Position numbers and translations under genes: made by a program
Notes under the pieces: model-generated
Told to the model about the DNA's origin: nothing
Database searches by the model: none
Seen by the model: only the letters and a program-made list of their open reading frames with translations
Shown: positions 36,690 through 47,191 of the stretch, in pieces
Layout of the letters: each line of letters begins with the position of its first letter
Numbering within the stretch: position 1 is the first letter of the stretch
NCBI RefSeq assembly: GCF_025024155.1
Contig: NW_026251782.1
Location: 1-64,000, forward strand
DNA from: Gamsiella multidivaricata
Taxonomy: Eukaryota; Mortierellomycota; Mortierellomycetes; Mortierellales; Mortierellaceae
DNA: 64,000 bases
Reading direction: 5' to 3'

Positions 36690-38045
36690 GCTACTCGCGT
36701 AATTGTGTGTCGCATTCCTCTCCAGCGACAATGATTTCTGGGTCACAATGAAATTGCACAAAGATTTCTGTTTAGCACACAGTCAACAGCAACACCCCAT
36801 GGTCAAGATGATGATAATCCGCGGTTCACGCACATTATGATCTTTGGTCAGCCCTTGGCGGCCAATTGAAGCATTAGTGTTACTCATGCTTGTGTTGTCG
36901 ACAACAACGTCGGCGTTTCTATGTTCCAAAAAGTTTTAGAAGTCAAAGTCAATCTCTGTGCTTTGTGCTACGGCTCTCTGTCTGTGCGGAGGTGGTCAAT
37001 GCAATGCAGTTTTTTTATGTTTTAATGCACTGTAGAGCATTACTCTTTCGTTTGGTATGACATCTATGGTGCACATTAATGTTTACAGCGTCAGTGGGAT
37101 AAACGCTTTCAAGGCATATATCCTGGAATCCCATTTACAATGAAGTTCGAATGTCACTGAGCTGGAAAGGAATATCTCAACAACTGCATGCGTACCTTGG
37201 TTTGCGAGTGATATTAAGGTCTTTGGAAAATTGAGAGAGATGCGTATATTTGAAGATGGACGGCATTCAACATATTTATCCAGGGCGGCATCCTACCTCC
37301 GTTTGCTTCTCATGCGTCAAGGAGAAGGAGCGGTCAGGGTCATGGCCAGTTCATCATGAATTGAGTATGTATTATATCGACAGACTAGTCCGCAGATATT
37401 TCTAACATGCCTTGCTAATGTAGCGCCTTTGGGATGCAGTAACTGTAGAGCTGTGCGCTTTTAATTCTTTGGGTGCAGTAGTTGCGCCTGAGAAGCGCAT
37501 GCGAAGCGTGTTTGGACGAATCTGACCACGGGGAAATGAAGGGATAGTAGGAGACGCTGGAAGATCCAAAAAGGAGGTAATGGGCACCAAGTGAGAGCGG
37601 CACCCACGCTTGCTGAAGAGATATGAATTCTCCGACTTTTCGTAATGGCGAGGTGGTGCCGCTCTAAACTGACGGATCCGGCTAGAAAATCAATTAGAAC
37701 CTTGTATCTCGCTGGGTGTCTCTCTTGGCGCGACCATGGTGCTCTTTGAAACGATGCATACATCAGAAGAAATAACTAGTGGCCGCATATAAGAGAAGTA
37801 GCCTGGCGAAGCAGCCCTTTTTTTGGCGATGCCTAGTTCCAGCGCTTCCCCAAGATCCCACAGTGCAAAGGCTACATGGACAGCCAAAAGAGGTAGGTGG
37901 GATATAGTCACGTTGAGGCATGTATTTCAAAGTGCGCATCGTGTGCATGAGCTCCAGGGGTAACAAAACACCCAATAACTTCAAATCTAATCAAAGCACA
38001 CTGAATCTGATCACTCGATCCTCCTCCCATCCTTCAATCCCTGTC
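36690..38045. other. Divergent intergenic region between NRPS and QTRT2
   Basis: Probably holds both promoters. I see no convincing additional gene and no clear TATA box. Confidence 0.5.
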
Positions 38046-40208
38046 ATGTCGCCCCTGACATTCAACATCATCCGGCAATCAACCCAGTTGTCTGCCGCCC
38101 GCCGCGGTACCGTGGCCATGACCCAGGCCCCAGCAGCGCCCTCGACTATCACTTCAGACATGGACAAGGACCTCTCAGGCACTGCAGTGGCAACGAAGCG
38201 GGTGATCGAGACACCGGGTTGCTTTATGTATACGGTCAAGGGTTCGGTCCCGCACCTCACACCAGACACGTTACGGCTCCAAAGATATGGCGGTGTGAAC
38301 GTCAGCATCGAACAGATCATGTAAGGACTCTCAGTTGCTCGCGGAATTCTGAGGGTGTTGTCGGTACACGAAATGGGCCAAAAACGTCTCTCTTTGAGCA
38401 ACCAAGGCATCAATTGATGAGACCACGACGCTATGCTCTGACTGGACCCGAACTTTTCGACCATGCTCTATCCTAGGCAGGATCACCAGCCTTCAGGATT
38501 CGACAAATGGCCCTTCACGCTTTCAAAATACCTCCATTTGCAAGATTTCATTCTCATGTGCGACATCCGCGACTCGTCACGCTATACAAAGGTTCCGTAC
38601 AACTCGAATCGCTATGTGTCCATGCTGACCCAGCAAGGAGTGCGCCAATTGACGTTGGAAGACTACTTCAAGGTAGTGCGAGCTTACGAACCTGATATCG
38701 TCGCCGCATTTGCAGACACGATTTCGGATCTTGACCAGACAGAGACAGGCAAGCTGATCGGCACAGAGACAGGATCAAAGCGTGTCAAGAAGAGCGTAGA
38801 TAGGAGTCTCAAGTGGCTGGACCAGATTCTGAGAGAGAGGCAAGGATACGATGCACTGGCAGAGGAACGCGCTATGGAGGAGGCCAAGAAGAAACTGAGG
38901 AAGGAAAAAATGGAGGGTCAGAGTCAAGCGGGCGATGGATATGGTACTGTCAACCAGATCGTGCAGGAGACCAAGCACCTGACACTGGACTCACTGGGCA
39001 TTGAAGGCAAGAAGACTGGGACACCTTGGACTGGCGTCAGTGTGTTCGCACATGTGGTGGGTGCCCAGATGGAGCAGGAACGAATCCGCAGCGCACAGGA
39101 GACAGCGAAGCGTTCAGACGTAGACGGCTTCATTATCGATACACTAGCCTTGCCAGGATCCAGGGACGATGTATTGAAGCTGCTCAAGGCTTCTATCGAC
39201 CAGCTGCCGACTGAAAAGCCGAGAATAGTGTATGGCATGCAGGCACCAGGTAGGAACTACTGGCTAAATGGATTGTTGTTACGGAAAAAAGAGCGGAGCA
39301 ATGACTGACAGGGGACTATTTTTCTCACTATCATTCCATTGAACTCAAATATTAGAGGACGTCCTGAGAGCGATCGCACTCGGTGCGGACTTGTTCGACA
39401 CTTCGTATCCACTCCAACTGACAGAAGATGGCAAGGCATCTCTCTACAGCTTTGGGGCACCTTCAGCGGCCACACCCAATGAAAACGGCAGCAGCGGTAC
39501 AAATGCGACAGTAAAACGCTGGATCAACCTGTGGGACGATGAGCATGCGGACAAGTTTGTGCCGCTCCTCGAAGGCTGCGACTGTTATGCATGCAAGGGT
39601 GGGCGCCATACCCGCGCCTACATTAATCACCTGTTGAAGGCTCATGAGATGCTCGCCACTGTCCTGCTGATGAGGTATATACTCGACATATATTTTATTT
39701 CATAACAGTTTTATATCTGTTTACATATGCTAATATGTGACTCTACCCATTCTCTAGCCATAATATGCACCAATATTCAAAGTTCTTCTCCAATGTTCGT
39801 CAATCGATTCAAGATGGGACATTCGAGCAGCTCTCTACAACGTTCGTTGAAACGTTCGGAGCAGAACCTGAGCGAACAGGCGAGATCCATGCGGCTCAGG
39901 CTGCTGTTGAGGCGGCGCTGTCGAAGCGTAACAGACTGGACGGCAATGTCTCTAACGATGGAGGCGCTGCAGGAATCGCTGCGAAGCTCGCGGTGGAGGA
40001 AGAGAGGAAGCAAAAGAAGGACCAAATGAAGGAGGCAAGGCGGGCACGGAAAAAGGAGGAAGGGATGAAGCGCATGGTGAACAAGAAGGAGATGAGAATG
40101 GAGAAGAAAATGCGTGAGGAACAGCAACTCGAAGACCAGCAGGAACAGGGACAAGGGCTAGTCCAGCAAGGTCAGGACATCCCTGAGGAAAAGAGCGAGA
40201 AATCATAG
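38046..40208 (+). CDS. QTRT2: Queuine tRNA-ribosyltransferase accessory subunit 2
   Basis: Four exons: 38046-38320, 38477-39249, 39356-39674 and 39758-40208, 605 residues. The start at 38046 gives the family-type N-terminus with SAARRGTVA. Clear family segments follow: TPGCFMYTVKGSVPHLTPD, SKRVKKSVDRSLKWLDQIL, and the zinc site CDCYACKGGRHTRAYINHLL (CxCxxC with a downstream His). LLMSHNMHQY crosses the last junction. QTRT2 pairs with QTRT1 to replace guanine 34 with queuine in tRNAs for Asp, Asn, His and Tyr, and in animals the enzyme sits on mitochondria. The last ~100 residues are a Lys/Glu-rich helical tail that the much shorter animal proteins lack. The eukaryotic host must take up queuine from bacteria or food. 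Confidence 0.9.
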
Positions 40209-40215
40209 GGCATTC

Positions 40216-40221
40216 AATAAA
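40216..40221 (+). terminator. Polyadenylation signal of QTRT2
   Basis: AATAAA 8 bp after the stop codon. Confidence 0.45.
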
Positions 40222-41273
40222 GATCCTTGACGACAGTTATCTATGAACTGCACGCTGCTCTTTTTCATTGTGCTATGTCTACACTCTCGGCCTCGTTCCA
40301 ATCAAGCACACGCGTATCGTGTATTGGTATGCGCACAAGGCACGCTAAGTCCAGGCTACTTAGCCCAACTATGCTGCTGCACCCCAACCTTATGAGAACC
40401 CACACATACCAATCGCAGAGCAACGATAGCCAATGCCCGATAAAACAACTCCATGTAAAAGACACTCCCTCTACCTGGTCTGTCCACATTTCATCAGCTA
40501 TTCTGTCCAACCTACCTTCGAACGCTGCGTCCCTCCGTCTCTCTTCTTGTCATGACTTGTGTGCATCCAGGACAAGAGCGAAGCGGGGACAACACGGCTC
40601 ATCATCGCGCCGTATATAGTAGATCAAAGTCGACGACATCCTCTCCTCCGTCAGTCTTAAGCACCTGTAAGACTTTATCTCTGCGCCTTTGCTGCGCTGC
40701 TCTTTTAAATTCGCTACCAACATTCCTTGGCCATGAACTTTGCAGCCCTCGCGACCCATTCTTGACTCACGAGTGCGAACCTGAACTTGTATTCATTCAA
40801 GAGCTAGAGAATCATCGCATTCGGAGTCTCTGGTGCCTTTATTCCGACTTGCCGGAACAATCACTTGCTCGAGTAATTTCATCACTATGCCTCTTTGTTT
40901 TCGTAGCGCTTGCAGACCGCCCTGCTTTAGATCAAGCCAGCGCCCTCTTCCTGACGAATAGACACCATGAGGAGTGTAGCGAGTCTGCCAGCAAGGGTCT
41001 TGATACCCACGCATGTTAAACGCTACGCCAGTTCCTTACGAGGTTGTCTTCACTGGTGCCACGTTTCTACCGCTCTTTCCCTTTTTAGAAGCAAGGTTTC
41101 TGTGCCCCTCAAATTTGTCTTGGCATGTCAACCCCGTCGTCATTTATATCACAACTTGGTCTCTCACTCCTTTTCGCTCTCCATCTTTTTCTTCGCTATC
41201 ACCATTCTCACTCCCGCCTCCCTCACCGTACTCGATCCTCCTATCTCAACCTCAGCGTGGTCCTCCCATTATC
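40222..41273. other. Intergenic region, no gene seen
   Basis: Pyrimidine-rich toward its right end (41170-41270), as expected for the leader of the following gene. Open frames at 40227-41019 have no protein character. Confidence 0.5.
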
Positions 41274-43072
41274 ATGGCGTCGATTCTCTTTGACGATATC
41301 TCTTTCCCACGGGAGCTCTATGACCCCGACACACTTGATTTCGTACCCCCCGTCTCAACCCTCCTCGCCTTCACGCCCCACATCCTCTCCCAGCTCTCCA
41401 AGAGCTCCGAACAGGACCAGGAACCCATGCCGGTGCCCTCCTCCGCATCCAGCGCTTCCTCAGCAACCGACCCGGACAAAGACAAGGGCAAGGACAAGGG
41501 CAAGGACAAGGGCAAGGACAAGGGCAAGGACAAGGACAAGGACAAGGACGAGGACAAGGATCCAAAAGCCGAGTCGACAAAGACCTCATCAGGCTACTTC
41601 TCGACCTTCCAGAATATGGCCTCTAGTCCAGGGACACAAAAGATCCTCGAGAACGGACTCTATCTCGCAGGACGGTACATGCAGGGCACAGCCTCCTCTT
41701 CATCGAACTCCTACGGCCGATCCTCCTATGACGAACGGGAGTGGGAGCGGGATCGGGATCGGGACCGAAACACCAGCAATTACAGACAGCAGAACCAGAA
41801 ATCTTCCTGGTTCGGACGAGCTAATCAGGACCGGGATCGAGAGCAAGAACGGATGCATGAGATGGAACAGCGACTACAACAGATGGAGCGGGAACTGCGC
41901 CAGAATGCTGCGACGGCCCGCGCAGACTTGGACGCTCGCCGCCAGGAACGTGTGCAGTTGGAGCAGGAGCTTGTGGCTCAGAAGAAGAAGGTTAAGAAGC
42001 TGGAGGAGGAGCAACGGAGACAGGATCGGGAGCAGAAAGAAAAGGAAGAGGCAGCAGCCAAGAAGAAGAACAGCAGCAACAACAAAGACAAGAGCGAACA
42101 GGGTGATACTGACAAGACGACTCTGCTCAAGAAATCGGATGCGGATGCATCGACTATGGCTTCGAATCCGGTGCTGATGGCCTCAGTCGGCGCAGCCTCG
42201 CTGGTCATGTCACTTTACTCGGCCCACAAGGCTTCGTCCATATACTCGGTTATCAGTTTTCATCACCAGCTGGAGCAGCTTATGACACAGTGCGAGGCGG
42301 TTGTCTACTCGACCGAGGCATGGATCAGTGAGCAGGTCCTGGAGGTACCAGGACAGATCCGTGAGGATTTAAAGATGATCAAGGAACTGATCGAGACCAT
42401 CCAGCGACTCGACCCTCGCTCGGAGAAAAAGGTGCGTACACGACGACCATACAAATCCAATCCTTGGGAGCGCCTTTTATTACACGCAATTAACCGTCAA
42501 CGTATGCTCTGTTTGTGTTCCTCTTATAGGCCGAGACTGTGGCATGGTCGATGTCTGCAGTCGGTTCACTGGGCGCTGTCGGAGGTGCGGTCCTCGGGAG
42601 CATGACCGCCATGGCCAGCGGCGGTACTCTTGTACTCGGCTGTGCCCTATACGGCATCATCTCCCGCGCCCGCTACAACGGCCCGGAGTACAAGGGCGCC
42701 AGGACCATGATGGAGCATAAAGCTGCCCAGATTTTAAAGTCCTTGGGTGCGAACCCTGTTGCTGTGTCATCATCGTCTTCTGCCAACAAAACCGCTAGCG
42801 CAATTGCTACTCGAACGTCACTGATTCACGACAGCAGGATTGAGCGTCTGCGGCTCGAGTTTGAGAAGCGCGAGAGAAAAGATGCGAGCGAGATTGATGG
42901 GCGGGGGGTCGAGGATGCCATAAGGGAGTCGCTATCGGCCTCTGGAGTGGGCGCAAGGGCATGGCAGCAAAGTACCAGTGTACCTGCTGTAAATGAGATT
43001 AAGGAGGAGGTACGACCGACGCTAAAAATGAAGAAGGAACCGAGGACGGAGGCATTTGCCTATGCATCGTAA
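41274..43072 (+). CDS. Coiled-coil membrane protein of unknown function
   Basis: Two exons, 41274-42431 and 42530-43072, 566 residues; the phase-0 junction is GTGCGT...TATAG. The start MASILFDD is the first ATG after a pyrimidine-rich leader. Order: a short N-terminal domain, a Lys/Asp/Gly repeat tract (residues about 65-95), a Ser/Asn/Arg-rich linker, and a long charged coiled coil (REQERMHEMEQRLQQMEREL onward). Then come two Ala/Gly-rich hydrophobic segments (ASVGAASLVMSLYSA; SAVGSLGAVGGAVLGSMTAM and after) that look like membrane helices, and a charged C-terminal tail. I do not recognize a named family. The architecture suggests a tethering or scaffold role on an internal membrane, but that is a guess. 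Confidence 0.8.
41474..41560 (+). repeat. 12-bp Lys-Asp-Gly coding repeat
   Basis: Tandem units of roughly AAGGACAAGGGC encode a DKGK repeat that fades into DKDKDKDEDKD. Length is likely to vary between strains. Confidence 0.8.
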
Positions 43073-43108
43073 TCATCTTCTTATCACACTATATACCTTA
43101 ATCTGTGA

Positions 43109-43114
43109 AATAAA
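43109..43114 (+). terminator. Polyadenylation signal of the coiled-coil gene
   Basis: AATAAA 37 bp after the stop codon at 43072. Confidence 0.4.
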
Positions 43115-43298
43115 TGATAGCGTGCAGCTTCCTTGAAAGTGAGAGCAACGCAGGGGTCCAGCAGCGATTCATTTCTCTGCTGTTGGTCTTAACGCAATGG
43201 TTGTAATGATTTCCTTTTTCAATATATTTAAGTATATTTTAGTCTAATGAATGTCAGGATGTAGGTCATTGCAGCGAATAAAGGTAAGACTTGAGGCC

Positions 43299-45220
43299 TT
43301 AGTATCCAGAATCATCATCGTCACCGCCCTCTTCATCATCGCCATCCTGGCCCATGTTATTCTCATCTCCTTCGTAGCTCTCATCGTAGCTCTCCTCGTT
43401 GTTCTCCTCGGTGTTCTCCTCGGTGTTCTCCTCGGTGTTCTCCTCGGTGTTCTCCTCGGTGTTCTCCTCGGTGTTCTCCTCGGTGTTCTCCTCGGTGTTC
43501 TCCTCGGTGTTCTCCTCGTTGTCCTCTACGGGTGTAGGATTCTCGAATCCACTGATGGGCGCATTGTGCTGGTTATCAACATCCTCATCTTCGCCGCCCA
43601 CGGTCAAGTCGGGATCAGACGAATCGTTCTCGTGATCGTCCTCAAGGTTCGAGGGGCTGGGATCCTCCGAGTTTTCATCATTGTCATCTCCGCCAAGAGG
43701 GGTAGTGGGATCCAATTCAGTAGGGTTACCGAGCTCGATCTTCTCAGTCTCAGAACCGTTCTCAGGGACCTCCTGCTGCTCCTCGTCATTGTCTCCGTCA
43801 AGAGGGGCGGTGGTGTTAGGGTCGGTGGAATTGTCGAGCTCGTCCTCGGTCTCGCCAGTCTCAGGATCGTTCTCGGAATCCTCCTGCTGCTCTCCGTCAA
43901 GAGGGGCGGTGGTGTTAGGATCGGTGGAATTGTCGAGCTCATTCTCCTCGGTCTCAGTCTCAGGATCGTTCTCGGAATCCTCCTGCTGCTCTCCGTCAAG
44001 AGGGGCGGTGGTGTTAGGATCGGTGGAATTGTCGAGCTCATTCTCCTCGGTCTCAGTCTCAGGATCGTTCTCGGAATCCTCCTGCTGCTCTCCATCAAGA
44101 GGGGCGGTGGTGTCAGGATCGGTGGAATTATCGAGCTCGTCCTCGACCTTCTCAGTCTCAGGACCGTTCTCAGGGACTTCCTGCGTCTCCTCGTCATTGT
44201 CTCCGTCAAGAGGAGAGGTGGTGTTAGGATCGGTGGAATTGTCGAGCTCGTCCTCGGTCTCGCTAGTCTCAGGACCGCTCTCAGAATCCTCTTGCTGCTC
44301 CTCGTTATTGTCTCCATCTACGGGAGCATTCTGGAGATTCAGAGGGTCGACATTGTTATCGGTCTCGGGGGCACCAAGCAGGCTAGGGTTCTCGATCACT
44401 TCCTTCTCGGTGTTCTCACTTCCGGGGACAGTCTGAGGGGTTTCCAGCTGATTGTCCTGGTTTTGCTGCAGCAGTTGCTGCTGCTCATCCTCGAGCTGCT
44501 CCTGCTCTTCCTGAGTCAGGCCAGGGTCCTGCTCATCCTCGTTCTGAACCTCCTCGTTCTCTCCATCCTGGTACTCATCGTTGTTACCGCCAGCCCCATT
44601 CAGGGTCTGGTTCAGGTCCTCAGTGGCGGTGTTGGGGTCGACTTCCTGCTCCTGCTCAGGTTCAACCTCGATCTTGGCCGGGGCGAGAGGATCGACCTGA
44701 GTGTTGTCGAGGGTCTGGTCATCCTCCTGTTGCTGCTGCTGGTCCAGCTGAGGGACATCAGGCGAAGGGACAGTGGGCGAGGGGACAGCAGGCGAGGGGG
44801 CAGCAGGCGAGGGGGCAGCAGGCGAGGGGGCAGCAGGCGATGGGGCAGCAGGCGATGGGGCAGCAGGCGATGGGGCAGCAGGCGAAAAGACTATCTCGGG
44901 CAGACACTGAGAATGGCAGTCGTCAAAGGTCAGGACGCAGGAGCTCATTATGTTCGAGTTGAGCAAGCATTCCTCCTCGTCCCGGAGGCAATCTTCGATG
45001 CATTGGAACTCAGAGGAGGCTATTAAAAGGGCCAAAGCAAGTGCGAGATTCCGGTTTTTTTAGATTCGACCGTTGGAACTCGTTCATTTTAGGTACAGGA
45101 TGTTCCAGACAACAAGGACTTACAGTCTTGTGGGGCAGGGGCAGGCATTGGCAAGGGGGCAGCCTTGGTGAGGGCCACAAGGGCCAGGGAAACGGCGAGG
45201 GTGAGGGAGATGATGCGCAT
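43299..45220 (-). CDS. Secreted, highly acidic repeat protein
   Basis: Two exons, 45220-45124 and 45019-43299, 605 residues. Exon 1 supplies a signal peptide (MRIISLTLAVSLALVALTKA). After the splice comes a compact Cys-rich domain with CIEDCL, EECLL, SSCVL and CHSQC. Then follow a Ser-Pro-Ala repeat tract, a Gln-rich stretch, and a long Asp/Glu/Asn/Thr-rich region with several ~33-residue repeats around DELDNSTDPNTTAPLDG. Near the end is a run of about nine EENT units before a Tyr/Asp-rich C-terminus. There is no membrane segment or GPI signal, so it is probably released or bound to the wall. The extreme negative charge suggests cation binding or wall-surface spacing. No known family is recognized. 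Confidence 0.85.
43399..43520 (-). repeat. 12-bp tandem repeat encoding EENT
   Basis: About ten near-perfect copies of GTTCTCCTCGGT (plus-strand view) encode the EENT run of the acidic secreted protein. Confidence 0.9.
44756..44885 (-). repeat. Repeat encoding the Ser-Pro-Ala tract
   Basis: Repeating units of about 15 bp (GGGGCAGCAGGCGAG and variants in plus-strand view) encode SPAAP units that degrade to SPAVP, SPTVP and SPDVP toward the C-terminal side. Confidence 0.85.
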
Positions 45221-46172
45221 GGCGGGTGTCTATTAGGCGGTATGTGGATCGAGGGAAAGGGTGCGGAAGAGAGTGGAGAGGCAGGTGTGTTGGTGGGGCG
45301 GAAGGGGGGAGCAGGAAGGTGGCCAGGTAGGGCTAGGGGAAGGGAAGGAGTAGATGGGGGTCTTGAAGAGAAAAGAGATGAAAGCGGATGGGATGGGATG
45401 ACTTTTTTATGCGGAGCTGATGGCGTGGTGAGCGGCAGAAATAGCATGAGAGCGCATGCGCACTTTAGAGTGGGGGGTTTGTCTAGTTGCTCCAGGACTG
45501 GCTGCACCCTTAGTGCATACATATCACGGTGCTGTCCCATGAAGACGTCTTTGCGACGGGACCCCGTGTTCCCGGGCTTGGCTGCGTAGCCCATGCGAGG
45601 ACGTGTGCATGCATCCGATGCTAGAGAGTGCAGGACATCTGGTCGCGACTGCACCGTCGAAAACGCTGGAGCTCCAACCCCTTTGAACCAGAGGCCATGT
45701 TGACAAACGGCGAACATTGGGTTGCAGAGGGACGGATAAATCCGCATTTCAATGATCCAGACTTCGGTTCAGCAGCTGTAGGCTGTATTTGAAAAATGAA
45801 TAATAGGACGTGTGCGACCCATTAAAATGATCAAATGGCAGCGCAAGATGTACATTTCCTCGGGAGCTCTCTCTCTCTTTTTCCTTCAAAATGAATGAGC
45901 CTGGATATATTTATACACCCCACACAGGCATGTGGACGAGCTGTGGATGCGGACCACATGCAGGTACTGTGTAGTCTACCCATCCTCAGGACGAGTACAG
46001 ACGTCTATTAGCAGAACGATGCCGTCTTACCGCAAGAGTCCCTAGTACATCCGTGTCCGCGCTCATGGGACACGCTGTACCATAAGAGACACCTGTCAAG
46101 GTCCTCTTGGACTCTCATTTTTTTATTTAGTGGCAATCTGGATGCAAAAGAGCTCTAATCAAAACACCTCAC
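45221..46172. other. Intergenic region, no gene seen
   Basis: Upstream of the acidic protein gene and downstream of the GPI-protein gene. A TATA-like TATATTTATA occurs near 45905-45914, but it is too far from either start to assign. Confidence 0.5.
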
Positions 46173-47191
46173 CTAAACCATAACCAAAGCGCTAACAACA
46201 GTTGCGAGGGCTGCGACAATTCCTCCCATCGAGTACGACACCCCCGACGCTGCATTACTAGCAGTCTTGCCTCCAGACTGCGTCAAGTTCGTTGGCTGAA
46301 ACGTTCCCGATGGCGCGGTTCCATTTCCGGCTCCATTTCCACCAACCGAGGGCAAACCCAAAGTTGCTCCACAGTTACGTTTGTACTGATCCATCAGATT
46401 CGTGTTCAGGGTCAAACTGGTTAGGTTCTGCGCAAAGTTCAGCGTATAGGGCGCGGGGGTCTTGGTGTAGTAGTTCGAGAAGATGTTTGCGATCTGCTGG
46501 TTGCAGGAGGTACAGAAAGCCGTGGTATTAGTGCCCGTCGGGCTCATCATCGGGGTCACGTATTGGATGTATCCGTACAGGTCGTCCTCGTTCGGGTTCG
46601 CGTCAGGCAGTTGTCCGCGGGCGATCATCTCGTTGATGGAGTCAACAACACAGCTACTGTTCTTGGATGCGTCTTGGAAGCACACGGCCTCTCGCTGCGC
46701 GGGGGACATGTACCTGAGGCATAAGGAGGAGTCGAATATATTGACATTAATGAAGCTGGTCACTAAAAAATAAAAAATAAAAGCAAAGCTTTTTGCGGTG
46801 CTGTGCAACATGTTTTTCCGATTTAATCTGACACTTACCACATATACATGACAGTGCCAAGGGTCGCCTGGTTGTCTGTAACCATATCAGCCGCACAGTT
46901 CGTTTGCAGCGCCTTATAGACACCCGCATATTGTTCAGTAGTGCATGCAGGAGTGGCACAGTAGCTGGTGAGGGCCTTCTGCAGCTTGGGCGTGTCATGG
47001 TCCTTGGCAAAGGTCAAGGCAGGGAATCCGAGGGCAGTGTAGACTCTGCAGTTGGCCAGGGGGTTCGTCGGCGCTTCCAGACTGCTGAGGTAGGTACTGC
47101 ATCCGGCCGAGAGAGCTGCATCGGCACCGAGCGAGGAAGAGAGCGCAATAGCTCCCAGGGCGATAGTAGCGACAGAGATGGTGAACTTCAT
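46173..47191 (-). CDS. GPI-anchored Cys-rich secreted protein
   Basis: Two exons, 47191-46839 and 46713-46173, 297 residues; phase-2 junction within VMYMW/YMSPAQ. The N-terminus is a signal peptide (MKFTISVATIALGAIALSSS, then ADAA). The mature part has ten cysteines spread over both exons, including SYCATPAC and AFCTSCNQQ, suggesting five disulfides. The C-terminus is Ser/Gly/Ala-rich followed by the hydrophobic tail GGIVAALATVVSALVMV, a typical GPI-attachment signal. N-glycosylation sites (NTT, NLT, NGT) are present. This fits a plasma-membrane or wall protein of a fungal secreted-protein family; the function is unknown. Confidence 0.88.

Noticed and set aside
43399..43520. CRISPR-like regular repeats
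   Set aside because: The units are contiguous 12-mers without spacers, inside a coding sequence of a eukaryote.
43251..45026. 591-codon plus-strand frame
   Set aside because: Antisense to the acidic secreted protein. It is Leu/Val/Ser repeat sequence with no signal peptide logic, and arises from the repeat codons of the true gene.
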